Positions 1 through 7,507 of a stretch of DNA of 25,080 nt are shown in pieces. Made by a program: the position numbers and the translations under genes. The stretch comes from JAUXEH01 sp965602945 (GTDB lineage: Bacteria > Acidobacteriota > Aminicenantia > Aminicenantales > Aminicenantaceae), in assembly GCA_965602945.1 (NCBI GenBank), contig CBFDBC010000022.1:1-25080 (forward strand). The letters are read 5' to 3'. Positions within the stretch are counted from its first letter, which is position 1; each line of letters begins with the position of its first letter. The notes under the pieces were generated by a model. The model was not told where the DNA came from. It saw only the letters and a list, made by a program, of their open reading frames with translations, and ran no database searches.

Positions 1-576
1 GGGCCCGAAGTCATGGTTGACCTCATAGCTGCCCTGCGCCTCCTCGTACCCTTGAAGCACCAGGCGTTTGAGCTCATGGGTTTCCGCATCCACGTTGAAT
101 TCCACCTGTAATCCTCCCACTTTTGTGGTCAAACGGTGCATCTGCTGAGGGCCAAAGCTCTTGAGCTCCTGGTAAGCGAGCTCTCCCTTGAAGTTTTTCA
201 ACGTAAAAAGACCGCTGCGCAGTCTGGCCAATACCTGGTAGACGGCGGCATCCAGCCCCTGGAACTGAGACAGGTTGTTGAAGCAGTTGCGCCGTACGCC
301 CTGGTCGCTCACCAGGATCGCTTCGGTTATGATGGGTGCTTTGCCCACGGTCATCTTCATGGGTCCCGAAGACGACATGGTGTAGGTAGTGGGTCCGAAG
401 CTGAAGGCGAAGCTCTCGATCCCGGAGAGCCGATCGCTCCCTCCCGCGGCCTCGATGTTCCTGGCGATGACCTCGTCCCCGGCTTTGATCTCAGGGAGGA
501 CCTGCTGGCAGGCGCACACTGCAACCGAAGCCATGATTGTTAATACAAAAAAATGCAGGAGTCGAAATTTGGGCAT
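1..576 (-). CDS. Lipoprotein of unknown function, LolA-like fold suspected (3' end cut off)
   Basis: The gene reads leftward and runs off the window start, so only the first 192 codons are seen. It begins ATG-CCC-AAA with a strong ribosome site (GGAGGG) 4 bases upstream. The product starts with a short basic stretch, a hydrophobic helix and a Cys-containing end (ASVAVCACQQ, residues 17-26), which looks like a lipoprotein signal; Cys23 after V-C-A is the likeliest lipidated residue. The mature part opens with VIARNIEAAGG, an N-terminal pattern common in LolA-like or outer-membrane-lipoprotein-sorting-like proteins, and continues with alternating beta-strand-like segments. The family assignment is an inference from general appearance; I recognise no catalytic residues. 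It is probably anchored in a membrane facing the periplasm. It is divergent from dsrC and has its own promoter at 602-630. Confidence 0.6.
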   Translation of the reverse strand, partial: MPKFRLLHFFVLTIMASVAVCACQQVLPEIKAGDEVIARNIEAAGGSDRLSGIESFAFSFGPTTYTMSSSGPMKMTVGKAPIITEAILVSDQGVRRNCFNNLSQFQGLDAAVYQVLARLRSGLFTLKNFKGELAYQELKSFGPQQMHRLTTKVGGLQVEFNVDAETHELKRLVLQGYEEAQGSYEVNHDFGP

Positions 577-601
577 GATTCCCTCCTTTGTCATTTGAGT
601 C

Positions 602-630
602 ATTCTAGGACATGTTTCGAACTTCTGCAA
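602..630 (-). promoter_or_regulatory. Sigma70-like promoter for the lipoprotein gene
   Basis: On the minus strand the sequence reads TTGCAG, 17 bases, TAGAAT, matching the -35/-10 consensus at 5 of 6 and 5 of 6 positions. The predicted transcript start lies about 20 bases before the lipoprotein start codon, just upstream of the GGAGGG ribosome site. Confidence 0.55.
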
Positions 631-692
631 GAAATGATATCCGGCTCTCCACGGGGAGTTGATATATTCAAAACCCGATAACGACACGTATG

Positions 693-713
693 TGAATCTG
701 ACTCTTTGATTCA
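693..713. repeat. Inverted repeat TGAATC-N9-GATTCA, possible operator
   Basis: A perfect 6-base inverted repeat with a 9-base spacer lies in the AT-rich divergent region between the lipoprotein gene and dsrC. Its spacing (centres 15 bases apart) would suit a dimeric regulator, but arms this short can arise by chance. Confidence 0.3.
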
Positions 714-749
714 AGTTCTGATCGGATAAGAATTTCACGATTTTTCTCG

Positions 750-763
750 AGTATGGAAATACT
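750..763. repeat. Palindrome AGTAT-GGAA-ATACT upstream of the dsrC promoter
   Basis: Perfect 5-base arms flank a 4-base centre about 20 bases upstream of the dsrC -35 box, a position typical for activator binding. The rest of 577-849 holds two divergent promoters and no reading frame that looks coding. Confidence 0.28.
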
Positions 764-782
764 TTTCTCACTATTTCTAAGT

Positions 783-811
783 TTGTACCCTGGTACTTGG
801 TGTGCTATACT
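783..811 (+). promoter_or_regulatory. Sigma70-like promoter for the dsrC-dsrM-dsrK cluster
   Basis: The sequence is TTGTAC, 17 bases, TATACT, with TGC immediately before the -10 box (extended -10). The expected transcript start near 818 leaves a leader of about 30 bases before dsrC, containing its GAGGAG ribosome site at 838-843. Confidence 0.6.
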
Positions 812-849
812 TCCTCGTTACATTTTTTGCCGATCATGAGGAGTATGTC

Positions 850-1170
850 ATGCCTGAAATAGAAGTCAACGGCAGGACCGTCACGCTCAACGACGATGGA
901 TTCCTGACCGATCCCAGCGAGTGGGACCAGGACGTCGCCGTGGCCCTGGCCAAGGCCGAGGAGGGCCTGGACACCCTCAACGAGGAACACTGGAATGTGA
1001 TCAATTATATTCGGGGCTATTTCGAGGAAAAGGACATGGCACCTATGGTGCGCAAGGTCTGCAAGAACTCCGGCCATTCCCTGAAGCACATCTTCGAGCT
1101 TTTTCCCTCCGGCCCTGCCAAGGGAGCCTGCAAGCTGGCGGGGCTTCCCAAGCCGGACGGCTGTGTCTGA
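850..1170 (+). CDS. dsrC: DsrC/TusE family sulfur-carrier protein, with both redox cysteines
   Basis: Encodes 106 aa, the usual family length. The start at 850 is chosen because GAGGAG lies 6 bases upstream and MPEIEVNG matches typical family N-termini; a longer in-frame start at 802 would overlap the promoter. The C-terminal arm carries Cys94 and the penultimate Cys105 separated by ten residues (CX10CX), in the context GACKLAGLPKPDGCV. In the family, TusE-type proteins keep only the last Cys, while true DsrC has both and forms an intramolecular disulfide or trisulfide reduced by the DsrK subunit of DsrMKJOP-type complexes. Having both cysteines therefore argues for a redox role rather than only tRNA thiolation. 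The genes that follow encode DsrM- and DsrK-like proteins, which supports that reading. The protein is cytoplasmic. Confidence 0.9.
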   Translation: MPEIEVNGRTVTLNDDGFLTDPSEWDQDVAVALAKAEEGLDTLNEEHWNVINYIRGYFEEKDMAPMVRKVCKNSGHSLKHIFELFPSGPAKGACKLAGLPKPDGCV

Positions 1171-1206
1171 TCTTCCCGGCTGATCACGCTTTGAGCCGCG
1201 TCCCTT

Positions 1207-1866
1207 ATGAGTGATCTTCTATATATCCTGGAGAACGAGGTCCAGCTGGCCGCGTTATTTTTCCTGGCTGTTGTCTACACAGCGCGGCTCGTGTGGCTAT
1301 TCCGTTTCCGGGCGCTGCGGGAACGGACCTATCCGGCCGGCGCGGCCCGCACCGGGATCGCCCTTTCCATGATGAACGTGGCCATGCCCTGGGCCATGGA
1401 ATCCACCCGCAGGAGACCCGGCTTCTACGCGCAGTTCATCGTCTTTCATGCCGGAGTGGTCGCGGCCGTCGGCGCGACCTTTCTCATCCCGTACTGGCCG
1501 CAGGTATTCGAATCGGTTGTGGTGGTCCGGATATTCCAGGGTATCCTGGGGGCCGCATTCCTGTTCGGCATGTGGAGGCTCTACCGCCGCATCTTCGATC
1601 GCAGGATGAAACTGATATCCAGCCTGGATGACTATTTTTCCCTCATCCTCATGATCCTCTATTTTGCCCTGGCCCTGGTGGCGGTGCCCAATGACTATCA
1701 CAGGAGGGAATGGCCCCTGATCCTGTTTTTCTTACTGACCGCGTTTTTTCTGGTCTATGTGCCCTTCTCGAAGATCGGTCACTACCTGTACTATCCTTTC
1801 ACCCGCTTCTTCCTGGGACGGACCATGGGGCACCGGGGCGTGCTGGCAAAAAAGAAACGGCTGTGA
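1207..1866 (+). CDS. DsrM-like membrane cytochrome b subunit
   Basis: Encodes a 219-aa integral membrane protein with about five hydrophobic helices (roughly residues 12-32, 77-97, 105-125, 143-162 and 169-188). It resembles the NarI/DsrM/HmeC cytochrome b group that passes electrons between the quinone pool and a cytoplasmic Fe-S partner. His81 in the second helix and His165, His192 and His209 are candidates for haem ligands, although I cannot assign pairs by eye. It sits 36 bases after dsrC and is followed at once by a DsrK-like gene, the arrangement expected for a DsrMK unit. No clear ribosome site precedes the ATG, so the start is less certain. DsrM from sulfate reducers is usually longer, so this is a short version; HdrE-like is an alternative name. 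Confidence 0.7.
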   Translation: MSDLLYILENEVQLAALFFLAVVYTARLVWLFRFRALRERTYPAGAARTGIALSMMNVAMPWAMESTRRRPGFYAQFIVFHAGVVAAVGATFLIPYWPQVFESVVVVRIFQGILGAAFLFGMWRLYRRIFDRRMKLISSLDDYFSLILMILYFALALVAVPNDYHRREWPLILFFLLTAFFLVYVPFSKIGHYLYYPFTRFFLGRTMGHRGVLAKKKRL

Positions 1867-1868
1867 GT

Positions 1869-3311
1869 ATGGCAAGATCGAAGCGTAGGAAATCCGACCA
1901 GCCCGGCATCGACGTCCGGGATGTGACCGCTCTTCCTCTGGAACTGGGTTCCCAGAACAAAGCCAAAGAAGAAAATCTGTCCAGTGTGCGCGAGGGCTTC
2001 CTGAAACTCTATGACGGAGAGAGTGACAATGCCCGCCGTTTCGTCGAACTGCTGCGCGAGAGGGTCAACCGACAGCTGGTCAGCTCATTTGTCGGCTGCG
2101 TTCACTGCGGTCTGTGCGCCGAGTCCTGTCACTATGCGCTGACACGGCCGGACGACCCCACCATGACTCCGGCCTACAAGGCCGACCAGGTCCGTAGGAT
2201 CTTCAAGCGTCATCTGGACTGGACCGGCCGAGTATTCCCCCGCTGGGTCAAGGCCGGATCTCCGGATACCGATGCGGACCTCAACCGGCTCAAGAACATC
2301 GTGTTCGGGACCTGCAGCGCCTGCCGCCGCTGCACGCTGAACTGCCCCATGGGAGTGGATACGGCACTTCTCATCCGCCTGGCGCGCGGCATCCTGGCCG
2401 AGCTGGGCATCGTGCCCGAGGGTGTGTTCAACGTGAGCCGGGACCAGTGGGAGACGGGCAACCAGATGGCCGTGACCGAGGAGGATTACCTGGAGACGCT
2501 GGAGTGGATGCAGGAGGAACTGCAGGAGGAATTGGCGAAGGATGACCTCGAGATCCCGCTGGATGTACCCGATTGCGATTTCATGTACACCATAAATCCA
2601 CGGGAGATCAAGTTCGATCCACGATCCATCGCCGACGCGGCCAAGATCTTCTATTTTGCGGGCGAGAGCTGGACCATGCCCAAATGGGGCTGGGACCAGA
2701 CCAACTTCGGCCTGTTCTCCGGGGACGACAAACTTGGGGCTTTTGTGGCTAAAAATCTCTACGAAGCGGCCGTGAAACTGAAGGCCCGGCGCATCGTGAT
2801 CTCGGAATGTGGACACGGCTACCGCTCCACGCGCTGGGAAGGGTACAACTGGGCCGGCTACGACCAGGACATCCCCTCGGAATCGGTGATCCTAACCTTG
2901 ATCCGATACATCCGGGAGGGCCGGATCCGGATCGATGCCTCACGCAACAGCGAATCCGTGACCTTTCACGATTCCTGCAACATCGCACGGTCCGGCGACC
3001 TGGTCGAAGAGCCGCGCTGGATCCTGGAGCGTGTCTGTGAAGACTTCCGTGAGATGACACCCAACCGCACGGAAAACTACTGCTGCACTGGCGGGAGCGG
3101 GCTGCTTTCCATGGCAGAGTATAAGCCTCTGCGCATGGAGGTGGCCCAACTCAAGGCGGAGCAGCTCCTGGCCACCGGCGCGAAGCTCGTCTGCACCATC
3201 TGCCACAACTGCGTGGACGGCCTGAATGACGTGATCAAGCATTACCAGTTGGACATGCGTGTGGTGCAGATCATCGAGCTGGTTGCCAACGCTCTCATCA
3301 TTCCGGAATGA
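1869..3311 (+). CDS. DsrK/HdrD-like iron-sulfur disulfide reductase subunit
   Basis: Encodes 480 aa from the ATG at 1869; a GTG at 1863 overlapping the upstream stop is an alternative. Two ferredoxin-type [4Fe-4S] motifs are visible, Cys77-80-83-87 and Cys149-152-155-159-Pro. A C-terminal CCG motif, Cys370-X34-Cys405-Cys406-X35-Cys442-X2-Cys445, matches the pattern that binds the non-cubane cluster in HdrB, HdrD and DsrK. In the family this subunit reduces a disulfide or trisulfide (CoM-CoB heterodisulfide, or DsrC trisulfide) with electrons from its membrane cytochrome partner. With dsrC and a DsrM-like gene directly upstream, the likely substrate is oxidised DsrC. A second CCG region upstream (near ISECGHG) is degenerate, as in DsrK rather than HdrD. 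The protein is cytoplasmic and membrane-associated. Nothing coding is seen in the 138 bases that follow. Confidence 0.85.
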   Translation: MARSKRRKSDQPGIDVRDVTALPLELGSQNKAKEENLSSVREGFLKLYDGESDNARRFVELLRERVNRQLVSSFVGCVHCGLCAESCHYALTRPDDPTMTPAYKADQVRRIFKRHLDWTGRVFPRWVKAGSPDTDADLNRLKNIVFGTCSACRRCTLNCPMGVDTALLIRLARGILAELGIVPEGVFNVSRDQWETGNQMAVTEEDYLETLEWMQEELQEELAKDDLEIPLDVPDCDFMYTINPREIKFDPRSIADAAKIFYFAGESWTMPKWGWDQTNFGLFSGDDKLGAFVAKNLYEAAVKLKARRIVISECGHGYRSTRWEGYNWAGYDQDIPSESVILTLIRYIREGRIRIDASRNSESVTFHDSCNIARSGDLVEEPRWILERVCEDFREMTPNRTENYCCTGGSGLLSMAEYKPLRMEVAQLKAEQLLATGAKLVCTICHNCVDGLNDVIKHYQLDMRVVQIIELVANALIIPE

Positions 3312-3390
3312 TCCATTCATTCGTCTGAGGGCCTGCCCGGTACGTGCCTTCCTCCAGATACCACCGTCCCGATAAAAACCATGGGCATAC

Positions 3391-3419
3391 TGGAAATATC
3401 GGTTTGACTGTGCTACATT
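3391..3419 (+). promoter_or_regulatory. Possible extended -10 promoter for cysteine synthase
   Basis: The sequence is TGGAAA, 17 bases, TACATT, with TGC directly before the -10 box. The match is moderate (4 and 4 of 6), but its position, about 25 bases before the cysK ribosome site, is right. Confidence 0.4.
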
Positions 3420-3449
3420 TCGACATCTCTAGAGAGGAGAAAGCCGGTA

Positions 3450-4502
3450 ATGATATATGACAACATCCTGGAACTGATCGGAAACACGCCCCTTGTCAAG
3501 CTCAGCAGGATCAAGGGGGACCTGAGAGCCAACATCCTGGCCAAACTCGAATTCTACAATCCCACCGGGAGTGTAAAGGACCGGATCGCCCTGAGCATGA
3601 TCGAAGAGGCGGAAAGGCAGGGGATCATCAAAAGAGGGGACTGCATTGTGGAACCCACAAGCGGGAACACGGGGACCAGCCTGGCCCTGGTCTGTGCCTT
3701 GAAGGGATATCGAATGATCGCGGTCATGCCCGAGCAGATGAGCCAGGAGCGGAAGGACATGATCACCGCCTTCGGGGCCGAGATAGAGATGGTCTCCAGT
3801 CAGGGTGAGGCCGAAACGGGGACCTTTGCACTGGAAGACCTGGAGGCAACCCTGGCCCGGGCCGTAGAGCTTGCTTCCCGGGACGGCCACTACATGCCCA
3901 ATCAGTTCGCCAATCCCAGCAATACACTCGCCCACGAAAACACCACGGCCGAGGAGATCTGGTCACAGACAGGGGGACGGATCGATGCTTTTGTGGCCGG
4001 CGTCGGCACCTCGGGGACTGCCATGGGAGTGAGCCGGGGCCTTAAGCGGAAACATCCCGGGGTCAGGATCTATGTCATCGAGCCAGAAAATTCGGCGGTG
4101 ATCTCCGGCGAATCTCCCGGGCACCACCGGATCCAGGGGATCGGCGAGGGCTTCATCCCGGAGCTCTATGACCATTCCTTCAGCGATGGTGTGGTAAAGG
4201 TGTCGGATATCGAAGCCAAGGCGACCGCCTGCCGCCTGGCCCGCGTGGAGGGGATCTTCTGTGGCTACTCGGCAGGGGCCAATGTGTTCGCCAGTCTGAA
4301 GGTCGCCGAAGAACTTGGAGCAGACAAGACCATTGTCACGGTCATACCGGATACCGGGATGAAATATCTGAGCACAGAGCTTTTCCGGCGCAGTCCGGAG
4401 ATCTGCTCCATCCACTGCTGCACTTTGAAGAGTGATGAGGCCCGGGAAGAGTGCCTGCGCGCGCAGGGAGCGGCCCGCTGCTGCGTACTCGAACCCTGCT
4501 GA
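3450..4502 (+). CDS. cysK: Cysteine synthase (O-acetylserine sulfhydrylase) with a Cys-rich C-terminal tail
   Basis: A PLP enzyme of the CysK/CysM group that makes L-cysteine from O-acetylserine and sulfide. The N-terminus has the hallmark LIGNTPLVKL; Lys43 in NPTGSVKDR is the PLP lysine; TSGNTG forms the substrate loop and GTSGT the phosphate-binding loop. AGAGGAGA lies 9 bases before the ATG. The protein is 350 aa, about 40 longer than typical CysK. The extra C-terminus (residues 317-350) carries seven cysteines, Cys319, 323, 324, 335, 344, 345 and 350, including two CC pairs and a terminal Cys. This tail could bind metal or carry sulfur, which is an inference. A cystathionine beta-synthase-like activity cannot be excluded. 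The gene converges on a cysteine desulfurase with a 1-bp gap and follows the dsrC cluster, suggesting linked sulfur metabolism. Confidence 0.9.
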   Translation: MIYDNILELIGNTPLVKLSRIKGDLRANILAKLEFYNPTGSVKDRIALSMIEEAERQGIIKRGDCIVEPTSGNTGTSLALVCALKGYRMIAVMPEQMSQERKDMITAFGAEIEMVSSQGEAETGTFALEDLEATLARAVELASRDGHYMPNQFANPSNTLAHENTTAEEIWSQTGGRIDAFVAGVGTSGTAMGVSRGLKRKHPGVRIYVIEPENSAVISGESPGHHRIQGIGEGFIPELYDHSFSDGVVKVSDIEAKATACRLARVEGIFCGYSAGANVFASLKVAEELGADKTIVTVIPDTGMKYLSTELFRRSPEICSIHCCTLKSDEAREECLRAQGAARCCVLEPC

Positions 4503-4503
4503 G

Positions 4504-5673
4504 TTAAGACCTTTTTCTCTGCATCTCGGCGATCTCAGCCACGGCCTCGATAGCGGCACGGATATGTCCTTCGGTGTTGAAGGGGCCGATGCCGAAGCGC
4601 ACACCCCCATGAATCTCCGTGGTACCCAGCTGATCGTGTACCAGGGGGGCACAGTGCAGTCCCGTACGGCATGCGATGCTGTAATCCACGTCCAGCAGGG
4701 TGCCGGTATTCAGGGCTTCCATCCCATCCACATTGCAGAGGAGCACGGAGATGTGGTCGGTCAGGTCATCCTGGCAGTAAAGGGTTACGCCTTCTATCTC
4801 AGCCAGTCCGTCGCGCAGCATGCGTGTGAGAGATGCCTCATGGGCGTGGATGGCATCCAGGCCTTTCTTCTCCACCCACTCGAGCCCTGCTTTCAGCCCG
4901 GCGATCCCCAGTGTGTTGGGGGTTCCGTACTCCAGGCGATAGGGGTATTCATAAAGGTGGGTCTTCACAGCCGACCGAACCCCGGTCCCGCCCGCCCGCG
5001 TGTGGCGGATCTCGATCCCCTCGCGTACGTAGAGACCGCCGATCCCTGTCGGGCCCAACAGGGATTTGTGCCCGGTGAAGGCCACCACATCCAGGTTCAG
5101 ATCTTCCATGTCCACCGGGATCTTTCCTACAGACTGGGAGGCGTCGATGGCCAGGGGAACCCCGTTTTCCCGGCAAAGCCGGCCGATCTCCTTGACCGGC
5201 TGGATGGTCCCGATCACGTTGGAGGCATGGTTCACCATCACGAGCTTGGTGTTGGGCTTGAATTTTTTCTTGAAATCGTCGGGATCCACGAATCCAGTGT
5301 CATCGAAGGGAACATGGTCGAGCTCCACACCATTGAATTTCCAGAGATGATACAGGGGCCGGAGTACGGAATTGTGCTCGATGGTGGTGGTGATCGCGTG
5401 ATCCCCTCTTTCCAGCATTCCGAAGGCAATGAGGTTCAGGGCATCTGTCGAGTTGTAGGAGAAACACATCCGGTTGGGATCGGTGCCGTTTAAAAATGTA
5501 GTCAGGGCCTTGCGGGTATCCTCGACCACCTCGCCCGCTTCCATACATATGTCGTAACCGGACCGGCCCGGGTTGACTCCGAGCTTTCGGTAGAAAGCGT
5601 CCATATACGTGTAGACCTCTTCCGGTTTGGGATAAGAAGTCGCCCCGTTATCCAGGTAGATAAATTCGCTCAT
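4504..5673 (-). CDS. Cysteine desulfurase (class V aminotransferase fold)
   Basis: Encodes a 389-aa PLP enzyme expected to release sulfur from L-cysteine as an enzyme persulfide plus alanine. It starts with the typical IYLDNGATSYPKP; Lys203 in TGHKSLLGPTG is the PLP lysine; Cys341 in RTGLHCAP fits the catalytic Cys position of SufS-type (group II) enzymes, with another Cys at 335. It belongs to the SufS-like family often seen outside suf operons (recalled as the EF2568-type family), so I give no firm gene symbol. GGAGG lies 6 bases upstream of the ATG. No Fe-S scaffold gene is adjacent; likely acceptors are unknown, and DsrC or TusA-type carriers are one possibility. The 162-bp divergent spacer to the next gene holds that gene's promoter at 5775-5804. 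Confidence 0.88.
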   Translation of the reverse strand: MSEFIYLDNGATSYPKPEEVYTYMDAFYRKLGVNPGRSGYDICMEAGEVVEDTRKALTTFLNGTDPNRMCFSYNSTDALNLIAFGMLERGDHAITTTIEHNSVLRPLYHLWKFNGVELDHVPFDDTGFVDPDDFKKKFKPNTKLVMVNHASNVIGTIQPVKEIGRLCRENGVPLAIDASQSVGKIPVDMEDLNLDVVAFTGHKSLLGPTGIGGLYVREGIEIRHTRAGGTGVRSAVKTHLYEYPYRLEYGTPNTLGIAGLKAGLEWVEKKGLDAIHAHEASLTRMLRDGLAEIEGVTLYCQDDLTDHISVLLCNVDGMEALNTGTLLDVDYSIACRTGLHCAPLVHDQLGTTEIHGGVRFGIGPFNTEGHIRAAIEAVAEIAEMQRKRS

Positions 5674-5774
5674 ATCATCCTCCGTATGTTCCGGAACTCA
5701 ATTTCAAAGATTAAAAAGCCAAGCTTCACATGTTAAAAAAAAATGGAAGCAAAAGCAACGCCTCCCCAGAAAAT

Positions 5775-5804
5775 TTGACAGGACTTCTCCAATTGGACTA
5801 GAAT
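5775..5804 (+). promoter_or_regulatory. Sigma70-like promoter for the D-aminoacylase gene
   Basis: The sequence is TTGACA (perfect -35), 18 bases, TAGAAT. The predicted transcript start near 5811 gives a short leader holding the GAGGAG ribosome site just before the ATG at 5836. Confidence 0.6.
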
Positions 5805-5835
5805 TTATACCTTTGGAAGACATGAGGAGAGCGCT

Positions 5836-7461
5836 ATGGCTCGTAAAATAGGGTCGTGGTCGGTAATGCTGCTGGCTGCCGTGACCCTGACTGCCGGATC
5901 CTTCTGCGGTAAGGCACCGCCGGGTTATGATCTTTTGATCAAAGGCGGTACGCTGATCGATGGTTCCGGCTCGGCCGGATTCGTGGGCGACATCGGCATA
6001 AAGGGTGACCGTATCGTCAAGATCGGCCGGATCAACGGGGGCCCGGCGCAAACCGTGATCGATGCCAAGGGACTGGTCGTCACACCGGGTTTCATCGATG
6101 TCCACACGCACTGTGACCGGGCCGTCTCAGAGGTTCCCACCGTGGACAACTACATCCTGCAGGGCGTGACTACGGTCATCGGTGGGAACTGCGGCGGGCA
6201 TCCCTACCCGGTATCCGAGCTTTTTTCCAAGATAGGGGAGGTCGGGACAGCACCCAACTTCGGCACACTCATAGGCCACAATACCCTCCGGAGGGAAGTG
6301 ATGGGCATGGCCATGGAGCCGCCCACCGCTGAGCAGATGGAACAAATGAAGGCGCTGCTGCGGCAGGAAATGCATGCGGGAGGGATGGGACTATCCACCG
6401 GCCTTGCCTACCTGCCCGGCACATATTCCGAATCGGCCGAGCTCGTGGAACTGGCTTCCGTGCTGTCTCCTTCGGGCGGGCTCTACGCCACTCACCTGCG
6501 GGATCAGGCGGAAGGCATCACGGAGTCCATCGAAGAGGCCCTGCTGGTCGGCGAGAAGAACGGGATACCGGTTCAGATCTCGCATATCAAACTGGCGGAC
6601 GACAGGGTCTGGGGCGAGCTGGAGCGTATCACGCATCCGGTCGAGCTGGCCCGGTCTCGAGGGGTAAAGGTCTACTTGGATCAATATCCCTATACCGCAA
6701 CCAGCTCAGGATTCACGTCCAGTTTTCCCTCCTGGGCTTTCGAGGGGGGGCGGGAACGCTTCCTGGACAGGCTTAAAGACCCGGAGCAGTTCAATCGGAT
6801 CAGGGACCACATCATCCGGAAGCGGTTGACATCTTCACGTGGGATCGACAGGCTCGAGACGATCTACCTCGCCTCCTATCGACACGAGCCCGGGTATCAG
6901 GGAAAAAACATCAAGGAGATTCTGCTGGAACAAGGCCGGGACACCTCAGTGGACAATGCGGCCCGATTGATCATCGAGATACAGGAGAATGGGGGCGCCC
7001 AGGGGGTCTTTTTTCAGATGGACGAATCGGACGTCGAGGCCCTGATGACACTGGATTACACCATGCACGCATCTGACGGAGGGATCCAGGTTCCCGGCCA
7101 GGGCGTGCCTCATCCGCGCAGTTACGGGACCTTTCCCCGGATCATAGCCCTTTATGTGAGGGATCGGGGAGTCCTCAAGTTAGATGAGGCCGTACGCAAG
7201 ATGACATCCCTGCCGGCAGCCGCATTCCGGATAGAAAGGCGAGGCCGGCTTGAAGAAGGCTGCTATGCCGACATTACGATATTCGACTTCCAGCGTTTCA
7301 GTGACCCGGCTACATTCTCCACGCCGCATCAGTACAGCCGGGGATTGGAGTACGTGATCGTGAATGGTGAGATCGTGGTCGAGCATGAGCAGCTCACGGG
7401 AAGACTGCCCGGACGCATTATTTATGGGCCGGGCAAACAGGCCAAGGAGGACTCGAATTGA
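5836..7461 (+). CDS. Exported N-acyl-D-amino-acid deacylase (D-aminoacylase) family amidohydrolase
   Basis: Encodes 541 aa. An N-terminal basic and hydrophobic segment (residues 1-20) ending in AGSFCGK looks like a signal peptide; the Cys suggests a lipoprotein, but the lipobox is poor. The mature protein is an amidohydrolase: a composite beta start (LIKGGTLIDGSG), VHTHCD with metal ligands His90 and His92, Cys119 in GGNCGG at the place of the bridging Cys of D-aminoacylases, SHIK for a further His, and HASDGG for the catalytic Asp. The family hydrolyses N-acyl-D-amino acids or, in related members, D-glutamyl or dihydropyrimidine-type amides. The periplasmic location suggests scavenging of peptidoglycan-derived or environmental D-amino acid derivatives; the exact substrate is unknown. 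The start is supported by GAGGAG 6 bases upstream and a strong promoter. Confidence 0.85.
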   Translation: MARKIGSWSVMLLAAVTLTAGSFCGKAPPGYDLLIKGGTLIDGSGSAGFVGDIGIKGDRIVKIGRINGGPAQTVIDAKGLVVTPGFIDVHTHCDRAVSEVPTVDNYILQGVTTVIGGNCGGHPYPVSELFSKIGEVGTAPNFGTLIGHNTLRREVMGMAMEPPTAEQMEQMKALLRQEMHAGGMGLSTGLAYLPGTYSESAELVELASVLSPSGGLYATHLRDQAEGITESIEEALLVGEKNGIPVQISHIKLADDRVWGELERITHPVELARSRGVKVYLDQYPYTATSSGFTSSFPSWAFEGGRERFLDRLKDPEQFNRIRDHIIRKRLTSSRGIDRLETIYLASYRHEPGYQGKNIKEILLEQGRDTSVDNAARLIIEIQENGGAQGVFFQMDESDVEALMTLDYTMHASDGGIQVPGQGVPHPRSYGTFPRIIALYVRDRGVLKLDEAVRKMTSLPAAAFRIERRGRLEEGCYADITIFDFQRFSDPATFSTPHQYSRGLEYVIVNGEIVVEHEQLTGRLPGRIIYGPGKQAKEDSN

Positions 7462-7507
7462 TTATTTTTAAGCGGGACGACGCCGCAGAATTGAGTCAGA
7501 CACGAAT

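Noticed and set aside
136..598. Plus-strand frames across the lipoprotein gene
   Set aside because: The minus strand has a ribosome site, promoter, lipoprotein signal and steady codon pattern; the plus frames have none.
1710..1868. An earlier start for the DsrK-like gene at 1710
   Set aside because: It would overlap the coding sequence of the DsrM-like gene by about 150 bases and adds non-conserved residues.
4432..5493. A 353-codon open frame antisense to the cysteine desulfurase
   Set aside because: It mirrors the codon pattern of the desulfurase, has no family resemblance, and the opposite strand is a clear PLP enzyme.
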